From the NCBI RefSeq assembly GCF_021431925.1, contig NZ_CP090371.1, positions 2,480,001-2,544,000 of the forward strand: DNA of 64,000 nt. Reading direction: 5' to 3'. Every line of letters starts with the position of its first letter. Position 1 is the stretch's first letter. This document shows positions 24,564 to 34,305 of this stretch, piece by piece. This stretch comes from Halobaculum sp. CBA1158. Lineage in GTDB: Archaea; Halobacteriota; Halobacteria; Halobacteriales; Haloferacaceae. A program made the translations under genes and the position numbers. The notes below the pieces were generated by a model. It was given only the letters and a program-made list of their open reading frames with translations, searched no databases and was not told the DNA's origin.

Positions 24564-26789
24564 CTATTGGAAGCCGATTCTTCCGCCCCGGTCGGTGCGG
24601 AGGCTGTCGGTGCCGCCGCCCTTGAACTGCTCTTCGATGTCGGCGTAGTAGTTCATGATCTCGTCGGAGATGGTCGGCCGGACCGACTCCATCGCCTGCT
24701 CGAAGTGGCGCATGTTCACGTCCTCGGCCTCGCCGTCCTCGCGCAGCGCCTGGATGGCCGCCTCGCGGGCGATCGACTCCAGGTCGGAGCCGACGTAGCC
24801 GTCGGTGCGCTCGGCGAGTTCCCGGAGGCTCACGTCGGCGCTTAGGGGCGTGTCGTCGGTGTGGATCTTGAGGATCTGCTCGCGCCCCTCCTCGTCGGGC
24901 TGGCCGATCATCACGAGCCGGTCGAACCGGCCCGAGCGGATGAGCGCCGGGTCGATCATGTCCGGCCGGTTCGTCGCGCCGATAACCATCACGTTGCCCA
25001 TCTCCTCCAGCCCGTCGAGCTCGGTGAGCAGTTGGTTGACGACGCGCTCGGAGACGTTGTTCCCCATCTCCTGCCCCCGGCTGGGTGCGAGGCTGTCGAG
25101 CTCGTCGAAGAAGATCACGGTCGGGGCGACCTGCCGCGCCTTCCGGAACGTCTGCCGGATCGCCTTCTCGGACTCGCCGACCCACTTCGACAGCAGCTGC
25201 GGGCCGCGCACGGAGATGAAGTTCGCGTTCGTCTCGTTGGCGACGGCCTTCGCCATCAGCGTCTTCCCCGTGCCGGGCGGGCCGTACAACAGCACGCCCT
25301 TGGGCGATTCGATGCCCATCCGTTCGAACTTCTCCGGGGTGGTGAGGGGCCACTCGACGGCTTCTTTCACCTGCTGTTGGGCGTCCTCGAGGCCCCCGAC
25401 GTCCTCCCAGGTGATCTTCGGGAGCTCGACGAGCACCTCCCGCATCGCGGACGGCTCCACATCCGCAAGCGCCCCGTGGAAGTCGTCGCGCTTGACGATC
25501 ATCCGGTCGATGAGGCTCGGCGGGATGTCCTCCTCGTCGAGGTCGATCTCAGGCAGGTAGCGCCTGAGCGCCTTCATCGCCGCCTCCTTCGTCAGGCTCT
25601 CGATGTCCGCGCCGACGAAGCCGTGCGTCTCGTCGGCGAGGCGGTCCAGGTCCACGTCGTCCGACAGCGGCATACCGCGGGTGTGGATCTGGAGGATCTC
25701 CTTGCGGCCGACCTCGTCGGGGACGCCGATCTCGATCTCGCGGTCGAAGCGGCCGGGACGCCGGAGCGCGGGGTCGACCGAGTCGACGCGGTTGGTCGCG
25801 CCGATGACGATCACCTGCCCGCGCGTCTCCAGTCCGTCCATCATCGTCAGCAGTTGGGCGACGACGCGGCGCTCGACCTCGCCGGTCACGTCCTCGCGCT
25901 TGGGCGCGATGGAGTCCAACTCGTCGATGAAGATGATCGACGGGGAGTCGTCTTTCGCGTCCTCGAAGATCTCTCGTAACTGCTGTTCGGACTCTCCGTA
26001 GTACTTCGAGATGATCTCCGGCCCCGCGATCGAGAAGAACGACGCGCTGGTCTCGTTGGCGACCGCCTTCGCGAGCAGCGTCTTCCCCGTGCCGGGCGGA
26101 CCGTGCAGGAGCACGCCCTGGGGCGGCTCGATCCCCAGTTTCTTGAATATCTGGGGGTGTTTCATCGGCAGTTCGACCATCTCGCGGACGCGCTGGATCT
26201 CCTGTTGGAGCCCGCCGATGTCCTCGTAGGTGATGCCGCCGCCGGTCTTTTCGAACCCGGAGATCGGCTCCTCGCGCAGTTCCACGTCGGTGTCCTCGGT
26301 GATGAGACAGACGCCGTCGGGTTCGGTGTCGACGGCGATCAGCGGGATCGCCTGCCCGGGCGAGCGCATGAACGGGTGGTTCGTGGAGGACATCACGGGG
26401 ACGATGTCGCGCTCGACGACCGGGCGCTTGAGGATCTGTCGTTTCACCATACCGGCGGCGTCGGAGCCGAACTGCACCGACGCCTCCTCGGGCGGGGCCA
26501 GCGTCAGCGACTCGGCCTTCTTCGCCTCGGCCTTGCGGATCGTGACGCGCTCGCCGATCCCCACGTCCGCGTTCTGGCGGGTGAAGCCGTCGATGCGGAC
26601 GGTGTCGGTGTTCCAGTCCTGCCGGTCGGCGCGCCACACCTTCGCGGCTGTGGTCTCGGCTCCCTCGATCTCGATGATGTCGCCGGGGGAGAGCTTCAGG
26701 TGTAGCAGCGTGTCCGGGTCGAGGCGGGCGATCCCTCTCCCGGAGTCGTTCGGGTACGCCTTCGCGACTTCGAGTTGGACTTCATTCAT
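24564..26789 (-). CDS. cdc48: CDC48/VAT-type AAA+ ATPase
   Basis: The 741-residue protein has a CDC48 N-domain (double-psi barrel, residues 1-90: [20 protein letters not shown]; then the second N subdomain to about 180) and two AAA+ modules. D1 carries [18 protein letters not shown] and [18 protein letters not shown]2 carries the second [18 protein letters not shown] and [15 protein letters not shown]. The hexamer unfolds proteins, feeding the proteasome. The gene is monocistronic; a minus-strand GGCTTAACC about 50 nt upstream may be its TATA box. The nested hairpin element follows the stop codon. Confidence 0.96.
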   Translation of the reverse strand: MNEVQLEVAKAYPNDSGRGIARLDPDTLLHLKLSPGDIIEIEGAETTAAKVWRADRQDWNTDTVRIDGFTRQNADVGIGERVTIRKAEAKKAESLTLAPPEEASVQFGSDAAGMVKRQILKRPVVERDIVPVMSSTNHPFMRSPGQAIPLIAVDTEPDGVCLITEDTDVELREEPISGFEKTGGGITYEDIGGLQQEIQRVREMVELPMKHPQIFKKLGIEPPQGVLLHGPPGTGKTLLAKAVANETSASFFSIAGPEIISKYYGESEQQLREIFEDAKDDSPSIIFIDELDSIAPKREDVTGEVERRVVAQLLTMMDGLETRGQVIVIGATNRVDSVDPALRRPGRFDREIEIGVPDEVGRKEILQIHTRGMPLSDDVDLDRLADETHGFVGADIESLTKEAAMKALRRYLPEIDLDEEDIPPSLIDRMIVKRDDFHGALADVEPSAMREVLVELPKITWEDVGGLEDAQQQVKEAVEWPLTTPEKFERMGIESPKGVLLYGPPGTGKTLMAKAVANETNANFISVRGPQLLSKWVGESEKAIRQTFRKARQVAPTVIFFDELDSLAPSRGQEMGNNVSERVVNQLLTELDGLEEMGNVMVIGATNRPDMIDPALIRSGRFDRLVMIGQPDEEGREQILKIHTDDTPLSADVSLRELAERTDGYVGSDLESIAREAAIQALREDGEAEDVNMRHFEQAMESVRPTISDEIMNYYADIEEQFKGGGTDSLRTDRGGRIGFQ

Positions 26790-27153
26790 GATGTGGTGGC
26801 GGGGTGATCGTGTGCGGTCCGTCCGTTCGGACGGTGGTTAAGCCCTCCGTTGCGCGCCGTGGTGTCACAACGCGAGAACGCGATTGTGGCCGACCCGACG
26901 CGGGACGTGCTAGACTGTCTCACGATACGAGGTCCGTCCTGAAAACACCACCGGCGACGGCGACGATGACGACGCGAGACACCGGCGACGACGCCGGTCC
27001 GCGCCGGCGGTCGTCGCCGTGGCGGTGGCGGTGGTGTTGCGGTCGCGGTGGCGTTGCGGTCGCGGTGGCGTTGCGGTCGCGGTGGCGTTGTGGTTGCGGT
27101 CGCGTCGTCGCCGGTGCGGTAGGGACTTGTCGGCGCGCGCCGATCGACGAGCC
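26790..27153. other. Divergent cdc48/larC spacer with 17-bp repeat
   Basis: No gene is seen in these 364 bases. The cdc48 promoter lies at its left end. The right part has a 17-bp tandem array (27036-27103). Open frames here are Arg- or Val/Ala-rich products of the repeat. Confidence 0.5.
27036..27103. repeat. 17-bp tandem repeat, about four units, intergenic
   Basis: GTTGCGGTCGCGGTGGC recurs at 27036, 27053 and 27070 with a decayed copy at 27087. The 17-bp period is not a multiple of three, which argues against coding here. Confidence 0.88.
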
Positions 27154-28590
27154 ATGCGAACCATCGCCTTCGACGGCCGGATGGGTGCGGCCGGCGACAT
27201 GATCCTCGGGGCGCTCGTCGCCGCCGGGGGCGACCCCGACGCCCTCGCACCCGTCGAGGACGCGCTGCCCGTCCGATACGAGTTCGAGTCGGTCGACCGA
27301 ACCGGGATCGAGAGCGTCCGCGCGCGGGTCCGTCACGCCGAGGCCGACGCCGCCCGCGACGACGCGGACGCCGCCCGCGACGACACCGACCAGGCTACCG
27401 ACCGCGACGACGACCACGATCACGGGGACAGTCACGGTCGTGGACACTCTCACGACCACGGCGACGACGGCGACCACGATCACCCGCACGACCACAGTCA
27501 CGAGGACGACCAGTCACACGATCACGACCACGATCACCCCCACGACGGCCACGGCGCGGAGGGGCACGGCCCCCAGCGGACGTACGCCGAAGTGGTCGAG
27601 GTGGTCGAGGGGATGGCCCTCCCGGCGTCGGTCCGGGCGGACGCGCTCGCCGTCTTCGAGATATTAGGCGAGGCGGAGTCGTCGGTCCACGGCACCGACC
27701 TCGACGACACGCACTTCCACGAGGTCGGCGCGGACGACGCCATCGCGGACGTGGTGGGCGCGTGCCTGCTGTTCGACGACCTCGACGCCGATCGGGTGGT
27801 GACGACGCCGCTCGCGACGGGCGACGGCGAGGTGGAGTTCAGCCACGGCGTCTACCCGGTGCCGACCCCTGCCGTGATGGAGGTGGCCGAGCGCGCCGAC
27901 TGGTCGCTGCGGGGCGGCCCCGTCGAGGCCGAACTGCTCACGCCGACCGGTGCGGCGATCCTCGCACACGTCGCCGACGGCGTCGAGCGCCTCCCCTCGC
28001 TTCGTGTCGAGGAGTCGGGGTACGGCGCGGGCGGGTGGACGTTCCCCGACCGGCCGAACGTCCTCCGAGCGGTCGTCGGCGAGACCGAGCGCTCGGGGCT
28101 CGTCCGCGACGACGTGACCGTGCTGGAGACGAATCTCGACGACGCCGCTCCGGAGGTGCTGGGCGGTCTCCAGGAAACGCTGGCCGAAGCCGGCGCGCGC
28201 GACGTGTCGGTCGTGCCGACGACGATGAAGAAGTCGCGCCCGGGCCACATCGTGAAGGTGATCTGCAAGCCCGAGGACGCCGACCGCGTCGCCCGACGCC
28301 TCGCCGAGGAGACCGGCACGCTCGGGGTCCGCGAGGGCGGTGCGACCCACCGCTGGATCGCCCAGCGCCGATTCGAGACCGCCGCGGTCGACCTCGCGGA
28401 CGGGGAGTCGTACGACGTGCCGGTGAAGGTCGCCAGCGACGCCGACGGCGCGGTGTACGACGTGAGCGCCGAGTACGACGACGCCGCGGCCGCCGCCCGC
28501 GAGGCCGGCGTCCCCGTCCGGGACGTCCTGCGGCGCGCCGAGGCCATCGTCCGCGAGCGACTGGCGGTCGAGGCGAACGGCGACGAATGA
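27154..28590 (+). CDS. larC: LarC-type nickel insertion protein with His-rich loop
   Basis: The 478-residue protein matches LarC/DUF111: FDGRMGAAGDMILGALVAAG at the start, VHGTDLDDTHFHEVGADDAI, the GYGAGGWTFPDRPN segment and VVPTTMKKSRPGHIVKVICK near the end. LarC inserts Ni into the pincer cofactor of lactate racemase-type enzymes using CTP. Residues about 70-135 are a His/Asp-rich loop fitting nickel binding. The frame is uninterrupted, so no programmed frameshift is needed as in some bacterial larC. No larB or larE is in the window. Its stop overlaps the following zinc-ribbon gene (ATGA). Confidence 0.88.
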   Translation: MRTIAFDGRMGAAGDMILGALVAAGGDPDALAPVEDALPVRYEFESVDRTGIESVRARVRHAEADAARDDADAARDDTDQATDRDDDHDHGDSHGRGHSHDHGDDGDHDHPHDHSHEDDQSHDHDHDHPHDGHGAEGHGPQRTYAEVVEVVEGMALPASVRADALAVFEILGEAESSVHGTDLDDTHFHEVGADDAIADVVGACLLFDDLDADRVVTTPLATGDGEVEFSHGVYPVPTPAVMEVAERADWSLRGGPVEAELLTPTGAAILAHVADGVERLPSLRVEESGYGAGGWTFPDRPNVLRAVVGETERSGLVRDDVTVLETNLDDAAPEVLGGLQETLAEAGARDVSVVPTTMKKSRPGHIVKVICKPEDADRVARRLAEETGTLGVREGGATHRWIAQRRFETAAVDLADGESYDVPVKVASDADGAVYDVSAEYDDAAAAAREAGVPVRDVLRRAEAIVRERLAVEANGDE

Positions 28591-28784
28591 GCGACGGGGG
28601 ACCCGACCGTTCGGAGACGGACGAGGACGGCGAGTACGCCTGTGACAACTGCGGAGCCGAGTTCACCGCGAGCGAGGCGATCCGGACGGAGACGATGGGC
28701 GACCTCGACGCGGACGCGTGGCAGACGCTGTGCTGTCCGACCTGCGGCGCGCGGGTGAAGACGGTGTTCGTCGGCGACGACTGA
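28587..28784 (+). CDS. Small zinc-ribbon protein
   Basis: The 65-residue protein carries two Cys pairs, YACDNCGAEF (Cys19, Cys22) and LCCPTCGAR (Cys49, Cys52), which would hold one zinc. The rest is acidic. Its ATG overlaps the larC stop by 4 nt, implying coupled translation. Role unknown; a metal- or nucleic-acid-binding adaptor is possible. Confidence 0.75.
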   Translation: MSDGGPDRSETDEDGEYACDNCGAEFTASEAIRTETMGDLDADAWQTLCCPTCGARVKTVFVGDD

Positions 28785-28806
28785 CCGGCCGAAAAGCGGC
28801 CCGCCG

Positions 28807-29544
28807 CTACGACTCCCGGTGCTCGTCGAGGGCCTCCGCGAGCGTCACCTCGCCGAGCGCGACCCGGCGGGCCAGTTCCTCGTCGATGGAGCGGTCGCCG
28901 TCGGTCCGGTCGCGCGAGGCGTCTTTGATCCGCTGGATCTCCCCCGCGGTGGGGTCGAGGTCGCGCGTCTCCACGGGATCGCCTTCGATCCGGGCGATGT
29001 TGACGGCCGCGAGCACGTCGGAGACGCCCTTGTCCCCGACACCCCGTCCGAGCCTCGGGGTCGTCCCCGACTCGTCGACGAGTTCGACGGCCACGTCCTC
29101 CAGCCCGTTGACGATCCGCGCGCTCCGGAGGCGGTCCCCGTCGCCGACGCGAACGAGCGCGTCCGGTTCGCCCTCGACCGCCGTCAGTACCGTCGACACC
29201 GCCTCTCCGAGCGGAACGTGGTACGCCGCGACGACCGTGTCGCCCGCGAGCACGGCGATCCCCGGTCGCTCGCCGGGGTCGACGCCGACGACGGTCCGCC
29301 CGTCGCCTCCGCGGAGTCCGCCCAGCGCCGTCTCGACCGCCTCCCGAACGGCCTCCGGCGTCGCGGCGACGTGTTCGACCGGCTCCGGAACCGACAGGCG
29401 GTCGCTCGGGGCCGAGATAACGACCTCGGTCCGTTCGGGGAGGTCCGCCCCGGGTTCGCGCGTCGTGAACGCAGCCCCCCGATCCCGTAGCTCCTCGACC
29501 GCGGCGTGGTACAGGGCGAAGTCCTCCGTGACGACGACGATCAC
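28807..29544 (-). CDS. RuvC-like RNase H-fold protein (haloarchaeal, unknown)
   Basis: The 245-residue protein has a RuvC/RNase H-like first strand TVVGVDPGERPGIAVLAG (about residues 82-99) with an acidic Asp in the right place, preceded by a small N-terminal domain with VVISAPSDRLSVPEPVEHV. A late GVGDKGVSDVLAAVNIAR may form the last acidic position. This suggests a nuclease or inactive relative; no substrate can be named. GTG at 29544 is chosen because the frame upstream turns Arg-rich. Divergent from the chemotaxis transducer. Confidence 0.6.
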   Translation of the reverse strand: MIVVVTEDFALYHAAVEELRDRGAAFTTREPGADLPERTEVVISAPSDRLSVPEPVEHVAATPEAVREAVETALGGLRGGDGRTVVGVDPGERPGIAVLAGDTVVAAYHVPLGEAVSTVLTAVEGEPDALVRVGDGDRLRSARIVNGLEDVAVELVDESGTTPRLGRGVGDKGVSDVLAAVNIARIEGDPVETRDLDPTAGEIQRIKDASRDRTDGDRSIDEELARRVALGEVTLAEALDEHRES

Positions 29545-29675
29545 TCGACGACGACTACGGCCGGCCGCGGCATCACGGTGTCGCCCGAGGACGACACCCG
29601 CGTGCCCGCGACCGTCGACCCCGTCGTGATAGGAGACGCGCGCGTCGGTTCTCGGCTCTGATATCCGCACGGATA

Positions 29676-29684
29676 GGGTTAAAC
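29676..29684 (+). promoter_or_regulatory. TATA-like box of transducer gene
   Basis: GGTTAAACG lies about 28-30 nt before the ATG at 29710, the typical spacing for a leaderless haloarchaeal mRNA. Confidence 0.5.
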
Positions 29685-29709
29685 GTTCCATCGAGAAGGC
29701 TTCGGTACT

Positions 29710-32190
29710 ATGCCGAACGACTCGGGGTCGAGCGCGGGGGCGACCCTCGTCCCGGACGTCATCAGGCGGGGGATCGTTCGCAAGTTCGCGACGGTGCTGT
29801 TCGTGCTCGTGCTCGCGACCGGGGCCGTCGGCGCGTACACCGTCACCTCGACGACGGCGGACCTCCAGGAGAACGTCAGGGGCGACCTGGAGACGCTGAC
29901 GGCGTCGGAGGCGGGCGAACTCTCCGAGTGGCTCGGGGAGCGCCGCACGGCGGTTCGGATGATATCGGAGTACCAGGACGTGCGCGAGGGCAACGAGGCG
30001 AGACTCGACCAGGTGTTCGTCGCCGAACTCCGCGCGCTCCCGAGCGACGTACACGCCATCCACTACATCGACACAGAGGCGGGGTCGGTGCTCGCCTCAA
30101 GCGACTCCGAGGCGGAGGGCGAGTCGCTCTCGAGCGCCTCGCTCGCGTGGGCCCCGACGGCGGTGCCGGCGTCGGCCGACCGGACGGCGACCTCGTCGGT
30201 GTACCGGACGAACGACGGCCCGATGATCGGCTTCGTCACCGCCGTCCCCTCCGCGCCCGACCGCGCGGTCGTGCTCGTCGCCGACGTGAGCCACATCGCC
30301 GAGGGCTTCGAGACGCCCGTCGAGGGCGGGTTCGTCCGCGTGGTCGACCGCGACGGCGTCGTGGTGATGGCCGACGACGACGAGGCAATCGGGCAGTCGT
30401 ACCTCGGTTCCGACGGCGAGGAGTTCCAGCGCGCGCTCGACGGCAACGACGTGGTCACCGAGGAGGCGGCGATCGAGGACGCGCTGGCCCGCGACCTCGT
30501 CGTCTCGTACGCGCGTATCCCGGGCACGTCGTGGGTGATGGCCGTCCACGTCCCGACCGACGGCGCGTACGCGGTCGCCGACGGCGTCCGTCAGAACATC
30601 TTCCTGCTCGTGGCGACTGCGCTCGCCGGGTTCCTGCTGGCGGGGGTGCTGATCGCCAAGCCGACCGGCGACGCCCTCGACGACCTCAGCGATCGGGCCC
30701 GGGCGCTCGGCTCGGGCGACCTCGACGTGTCCGTCTCGACGGAGCGGATCGACGAGATCGGAACGCTGTACGGCGCGTTCGGCGACATGCGCGACGACCT
30801 CGACGAGCGGATCGAGCAGGCGCGCGCCGAGCGCGAGCGCGCCGACGAGGCGCGGGCGGAGGCGGAGGCGCTGGCCGAGTCGCTCGAGCGGCGCGCCGGC
30901 GAGTACGGCGACGCGATGGCGCGGTGTGCCGACGGCGACCTCACGGTCAGACTGGACGAGGACGCCGACGCCGAGGCGCTCGCGGAGATCGCCCGCGCGT
31001 TCAACCGGATGGTGGACGACCTCGAGGACACGGTCGGGACCGTCCGCGCGTTCGCCGACGAGGCCGACGACCGCTCGGCGGCCGTCGCCGCCGGCGCGGA
31101 CCAGATCGAGGACGCCAGCGCCTCGGTCAGCCGCGCGATGACCGACGTGGCGACCGCCAGCGACGAGCAGGCCGACCGGCTGGCGGAGGTCTCCGGCGAG
31201 ATGGGCGACCTCTCGGCGACCGTCGAGGAGATCGCAGCGACCGCCGCCGACGTCTCCGAGGAGTCGGCGCGTGCGGCCGACCGCGCCGGCGACGCCGGCG
31301 ACGCCGCCGGGGACGCCCTCGACGCGTTCGCGACCGTCGCGGACCGAACCGAGCGGACGGCCGCCGAGGTCGAGCGCGTCGCCGACGAGACCGAGGAGAT
31401 CACGGCGGTCGTCGACCTCATCGACGGGATCGCAGAGCAGACCAACATGCTCGCGCTCAACGCCTCGATCGAGGCCGCACGCGCCGGCGAGGAGGGCGAC
31501 GGGTTCGCCGTCGTCGCCAACGAGGTGAAGTCGCTCGCGGAGGAGACGAGCGACGCGACCGACGAGATCGCCGCCCGGATCGAGACGCTGCGCGAGGCGT
31601 CGCGGTCGGCGGCCGACGACATGGACGCCACCGAGGCGGCCGTCGAGGACGGCGTCGCGGTCGTCGAGGACGCCCTCGACGCCGTCGAGACGGTCGACGA
31701 CAGGATCGCCGACGCCGCCGACGCCGTCGAGTCGATCGACACGGCGACCGACGACCAGGCCGCCACCACCGAGGAGGTCGTCGCCATGGCCGACGAGGTC
31801 GCCGACATCGGAGCCGAGACGAGCGACGACATCGACGAGGCGGCCGCCGCCGCCGAGGAGCAGTCGGCGGCCGTCGCCGAGGTGAGCGACTCGGCCGAGA
31901 CGCTCTCCGAGCGCATCGAGGAACTCCGTGCCGTGGTCAGCGGCTTCGAGGTCGCGGACGACGAGGCGGAGGCGGCGGGCGCGTCTGCGACCGCCGAGGG
32001 CGTCCCCGACGCCGCCGACGGCGACACCATCGGCGACGCCGCGAGCGACACGACCGCCGGCGACACCGCCGATGGCGACACGATCGGCGACGACGCGGTC
32101 GCGATGGCCGACGGCGACGGCTTCGAGTTCGGCCAGGAGCGCCGGTCCGGCGACGGCTCAGCCGATGTCTCCGCCTCCGGCGACGACTGA
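29710..32190 (+). CDS. Methyl-accepting chemotaxis transducer (Htr family)
   Basis: The 826-residue protein has a first membrane helix at about 24-44 ([20 protein letters not shown]), a 250-residue extracellular sensor of Cache type, a second helix at about 297-317, then one or two HAMP domains and a long coiled-coil signalling domain. Its hairpin tip [20 protein letters not shown] is the CheA/CheW contact, and [16 protein letters not shown] follows. The last 70 residues are an Asp/Gly/Ala tail. The ligand is unknown. No che genes are nearby; orphan transducers are usual in haloarchaea. Confidence 0.93.
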   Translation: MPNDSGSSAGATLVPDVIRRGIVRKFATVLFVLVLATGAVGAYTVTSTTADLQENVRGDLETLTASEAGELSEWLGERRTAVRMISEYQDVREGNEARLDQVFVAELRALPSDVHAIHYIDTEAGSVLASSDSEAEGESLSSASLAWAPTAVPASADRTATSSVYRTNDGPMIGFVTAVPSAPDRAVVLVADVSHIAEGFETPVEGGFVRVVDRDGVVVMADDDEAIGQSYLGSDGEEFQRALDGNDVVTEEAAIEDALARDLVVSYARIPGTSWVMAVHVPTDGAYAVADGVRQNIFLLVATALAGFLLAGVLIAKPTGDALDDLSDRARALGSGDLDVSVSTERIDEIGTLYGAFGDMRDDLDERIEQARAERERADEARAEAEALAESLERRAGEYGDAMARCADGDLTVRLDEDADAEALAEIARAFNRMVDDLEDTVGTVRAFADEADDRSAAVAAGADQIEDASASVSRAMTDVATASDEQADRLAEVSGEMGDLSATVEEIAATAADVSEESARAADRAGDAGDAAGDALDAFATVADRTERTAAEVERVADETEEITAVVDLIDGIAEQTNMLALNASIEAARAGEEGDGFAVVANEVKSLAEETSDATDEIAARIETLREASRSAADDMDATEAAVEDGVAVVEDALDAVETVDDRIADAADAVESIDTATDDQAATTEEVVAMADEVADIGAETSDDIDEAAAAAEEQSAAVAEVSDSAETLSERIEELRAVVSGFEVADDEAEAAGASATAEGVPDAADGDTIGDAASDTTAGDTADGDTIGDDAVAMADGDGFEFGQERRSGDGSADVSASGDD

Positions 32191-32306
32191 TCCGCGTCAG
32201 TCGGCAGTCGACCGCGTCGTCGACTGATCCCCGACGTGACTGTCCCGCGGGCCGACGCCGCCGACCACTCGGGAGGTTTTTGCGTGGTGCCGCCCCAGGC
32301 TCCCCC

Positions 32307-33005
32307 GTGTCCGATCCCCTCACGACCGGCAGTCAGACGCTGGACGACCTGCTCGGCGGCGGCATCGAGCGGGGCGTCGTCACCCAGTTGTACGGTCCGC
32401 CGGCGTCGGGGAAGACGAACCTGGCGTTGACCGCCGCCGCGGAGGTCGCCGTCGACGGCGGCTCCGCGCTCTACATCGACACCGAGGACCTCTCGATGAC
32501 GCGCTTTCGGGACATCGTGGCGGCTCGAACCGACGAGCCGGTCGCCGAGGTCGCGAGCAGGCTCGTCGTCACGGAGGCGATGAGCTTCGCCGAGCAGGGC
32601 GAGGCGGTCCGCGACGCCGAGGAGTTCGCCGACGGCGTCGACCTGGTCGTGCTCGACTCCGCGACCGGCTTCTACCGGCTGGAGCGGACCGAGGACTCCC
32701 GCGGCGGCGAGTCCGTCCGCGAGGTCGCCCGCCAGGTCACGCATCTGCTGTCGCTGGCGCGTAAACACGACCTGGCCGTGGTGATCACCAACCAGGTGTT
32801 CGCCGACCCGGAGGCGGACCGCAACCGCCCGCTCGGGGGCAACACCCTCGAGCACTGGACGGGCGTCGTCCTCCGCCTGGAGCGGTTTCGCGGCGGCAAC
32901 CGGCGGGCGACGCTGGAGAAACACCGCTCGGAGCCCGCCGGCGGCTCCGCCCGCTTCCGCATCGGCGACGCCGGCGTCGAGGACGCGACGCCCGAGGAGC
33001 CGTAG
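32307..33005 (+). CDS. radB: RadB, DNA repair/recombination protein
   Basis: The 232-residue protein is a short RecA/RadA-type ATPase lacking the helix-hairpin-helix head of RadA: TGSQTLDDLLGGGIERGVVT, Walker A GPPASGKT (30-37), Walker B VDLVVLDSATGFY, and the late NQVFADPEADRNRPLGGNTL. RadB assists RadA in recombination in euryarchaea. The GTG start at 32307 has a TATA-like GGTTTTTGC about 28 nt upstream. Confidence 0.93.
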   Translation: MSDPLTTGSQTLDDLLGGGIERGVVTQLYGPPASGKTNLALTAAAEVAVDGGSALYIDTEDLSMTRFRDIVAARTDEPVAEVASRLVVTEAMSFAEQGEAVRDAEEFADGVDLVVLDSATGFYRLERTEDSRGGESVREVARQVTHLLSLARKHDLAVVITNQVFADPEADRNRPLGGNTLEHWTGVVLRLERFRGGNRRATLEKHRSEPAGGSARFRIGDAGVEDATPEEP

Positions 33006-33157
33006 CCGCGGGGTCGCTCGCGACGCACCGCTCCCGGGTCAGCCGCGACGCGTCGCCCTCGGCTTGGACGCGACGCGTCGATCCGGCTCGGAGCCGCGCG
33101 AGGGGCCGTGAGGTTCGATTCGAGCGATTCAAGTAGCCGCCGAGGGTTCCTCTCCGT

Positions 33158-33535
33158 ATGAAAGACCAGAGCGGACGCAGGAAGCGAAAGCGGACGGGCG
33201 GCCTCCGGCGACCCTCCAGCACCAAGAAGCGCCACGAACTGGGCCGCGAGCCCGCCGAGACGACCGTCGGCGAGCCCCGGTTCCGCGTCATCGACTCGCG
33301 CGGTACGAACGAGAAGACCCGCGCGCTCTCGACGAACGTCGCGCAGGTCGCCACCGGCGAGGAGACCGTCGAGGCCGACATCGAGGACGTCACCGAGAAC
33401 CCCTCGAACGTGAACTACGTCCGCCGGAACATCATCACGAAGGGCGCGGTCATCGCCACCAGCGAGGGCGAGGCGCGCGTCACGTCGCGACCGGGCCAGA
33501 CGGGCCAGGTCAACGCCGTCCTCATCGAGGAGTAA
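33158..33535 (+). CDS. rps8e: Ribosomal protein S8e
   Basis: The 125-residue basic protein begins MKDQSGRRKRKRTGGLRRPS and has the S8e signatures KRHELGREPAETTVG, NPSNVNYVRRNIITKGAVI and TSRPGQTGQVNAVLI. It belongs to the small ribosomal subunit of archaea and eukaryotes. An AT-rich patch (ATTCAAGTA) sits about 27 nt upstream of the ATG. Confidence 0.97.
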   Translation: MKDQSGRRKRKRTGGLRRPSSTKKRHELGREPAETTVGEPRFRVIDSRGTNEKTRALSTNVAQVATGEETVEADIEDVTENPSNVNYVRRNIITKGAVIATSEGEARVTSRPGQTGQVNAVLIEE

Positions 33536-33604
33536 CGTCGCCGACGCGGCTTCCTTCGCGTTCCTCGCCGTCGACAGCGACCGCTTCTCGAGCCCTCGCT
33601 CCGC

Positions 33605-33940
33605 TCAGCCGCTTCCCGGGAGCGGGCAGAGGCTCGCCGTGAACGCCGCGACCTCGTCGGTCTCGTTTCTCGCCCCGTGCACGTCGCCGCGGTCGTGACG
33701 CACGACGCCCGGCGCGGCGACGGCCTCGCGCTCGTCGTCGCGGACGACGGTCACCTCGCCCGCGAGCACGTGGAAGACGTTCGTGCTGTCGGGGTGTTCG
33801 TGCGGATCGAGTTCGGCGTCGGGGCCGAGCGCGAACAGCTTCACGAGCACGTCGTCGGTCACGACCAACTCCGCCGTCTCGACCTCGCCCGCTCCGGGGT
33901 CGAGGTCGGCGAGCGCCTCCGCGTACACGTCGAGTGCCAT
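33605..33940 (-). CDS. Cupin-fold protein
   Basis: The 111-residue protein is a single cupin domain: ELDPHEHPDSTNVFHVLAGE gives the first motif (two His and a Glu-like position), and VVRHDRGDVHGARNET carries the second-motif His. It is a small metal-binding barrel; enzyme activity cannot be assigned. Convergent with rps8e. Confidence 0.8.
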   Translation of the reverse strand: MALDVYAEALADLDPGAGEVETAELVVTDDVLVKLFALGPDAELDPHEHPDSTNVFHVLAGEVTVVRDDEREAVAAPGVVRHDRGDVHGARNETDEVAAFTASLCPLPGSG

Positions 33941-34305
33941 ATCTGGCCCTCGCGCCGTCGCGGCAAAAGCGATGTGGGCCGCCCGTCCCCGAGCGGCGCG
34001 ATGTCGTCCCGTTCGAGTCCGTCCCGTCGTCTCCCCTCTCCGGCGGGCCGCGCGGGGGTGTGTCAGTCCCGTGCGGCTCCGGCGGATCGGGCGGATCGTC
34101 GTCGGTTCGTCCCGCGTTCCCGGCGCGGGACCGGATGGCGGTGGCCGTCCGTCGCGTGCCTCTCTCCTGGTGCGGGGGCTGTGCCCCCGTCGCGTGTGTC
34201 AGTCGCGGCGACCGACCCGCCCGGGCCGTCCGGGCGGGGTGCAGACCGGCGATCCCCGAAGGGATCGACGCGCCCGCGTCGGGTCCCCGCGTCCGTCAGC
34301 GGAGA
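33941..34305. other. Spacer without recognised gene
   Basis: No coding frame with haloarchaeal acidic composition was found in these 365 bases. Open frames on both strands are Arg/Ser/Pro-rich. A short run (GGATCGGGCGGATCG) is weakly repetitive. Confidence 0.45.

Noticed and set aside
29928-33005. Long plus-strand frame of about 1,025 codons
   Set aside because: The first two thirds are an Arg-rich shadow of the transducer gene; the real gene in this frame is radB from 32307.
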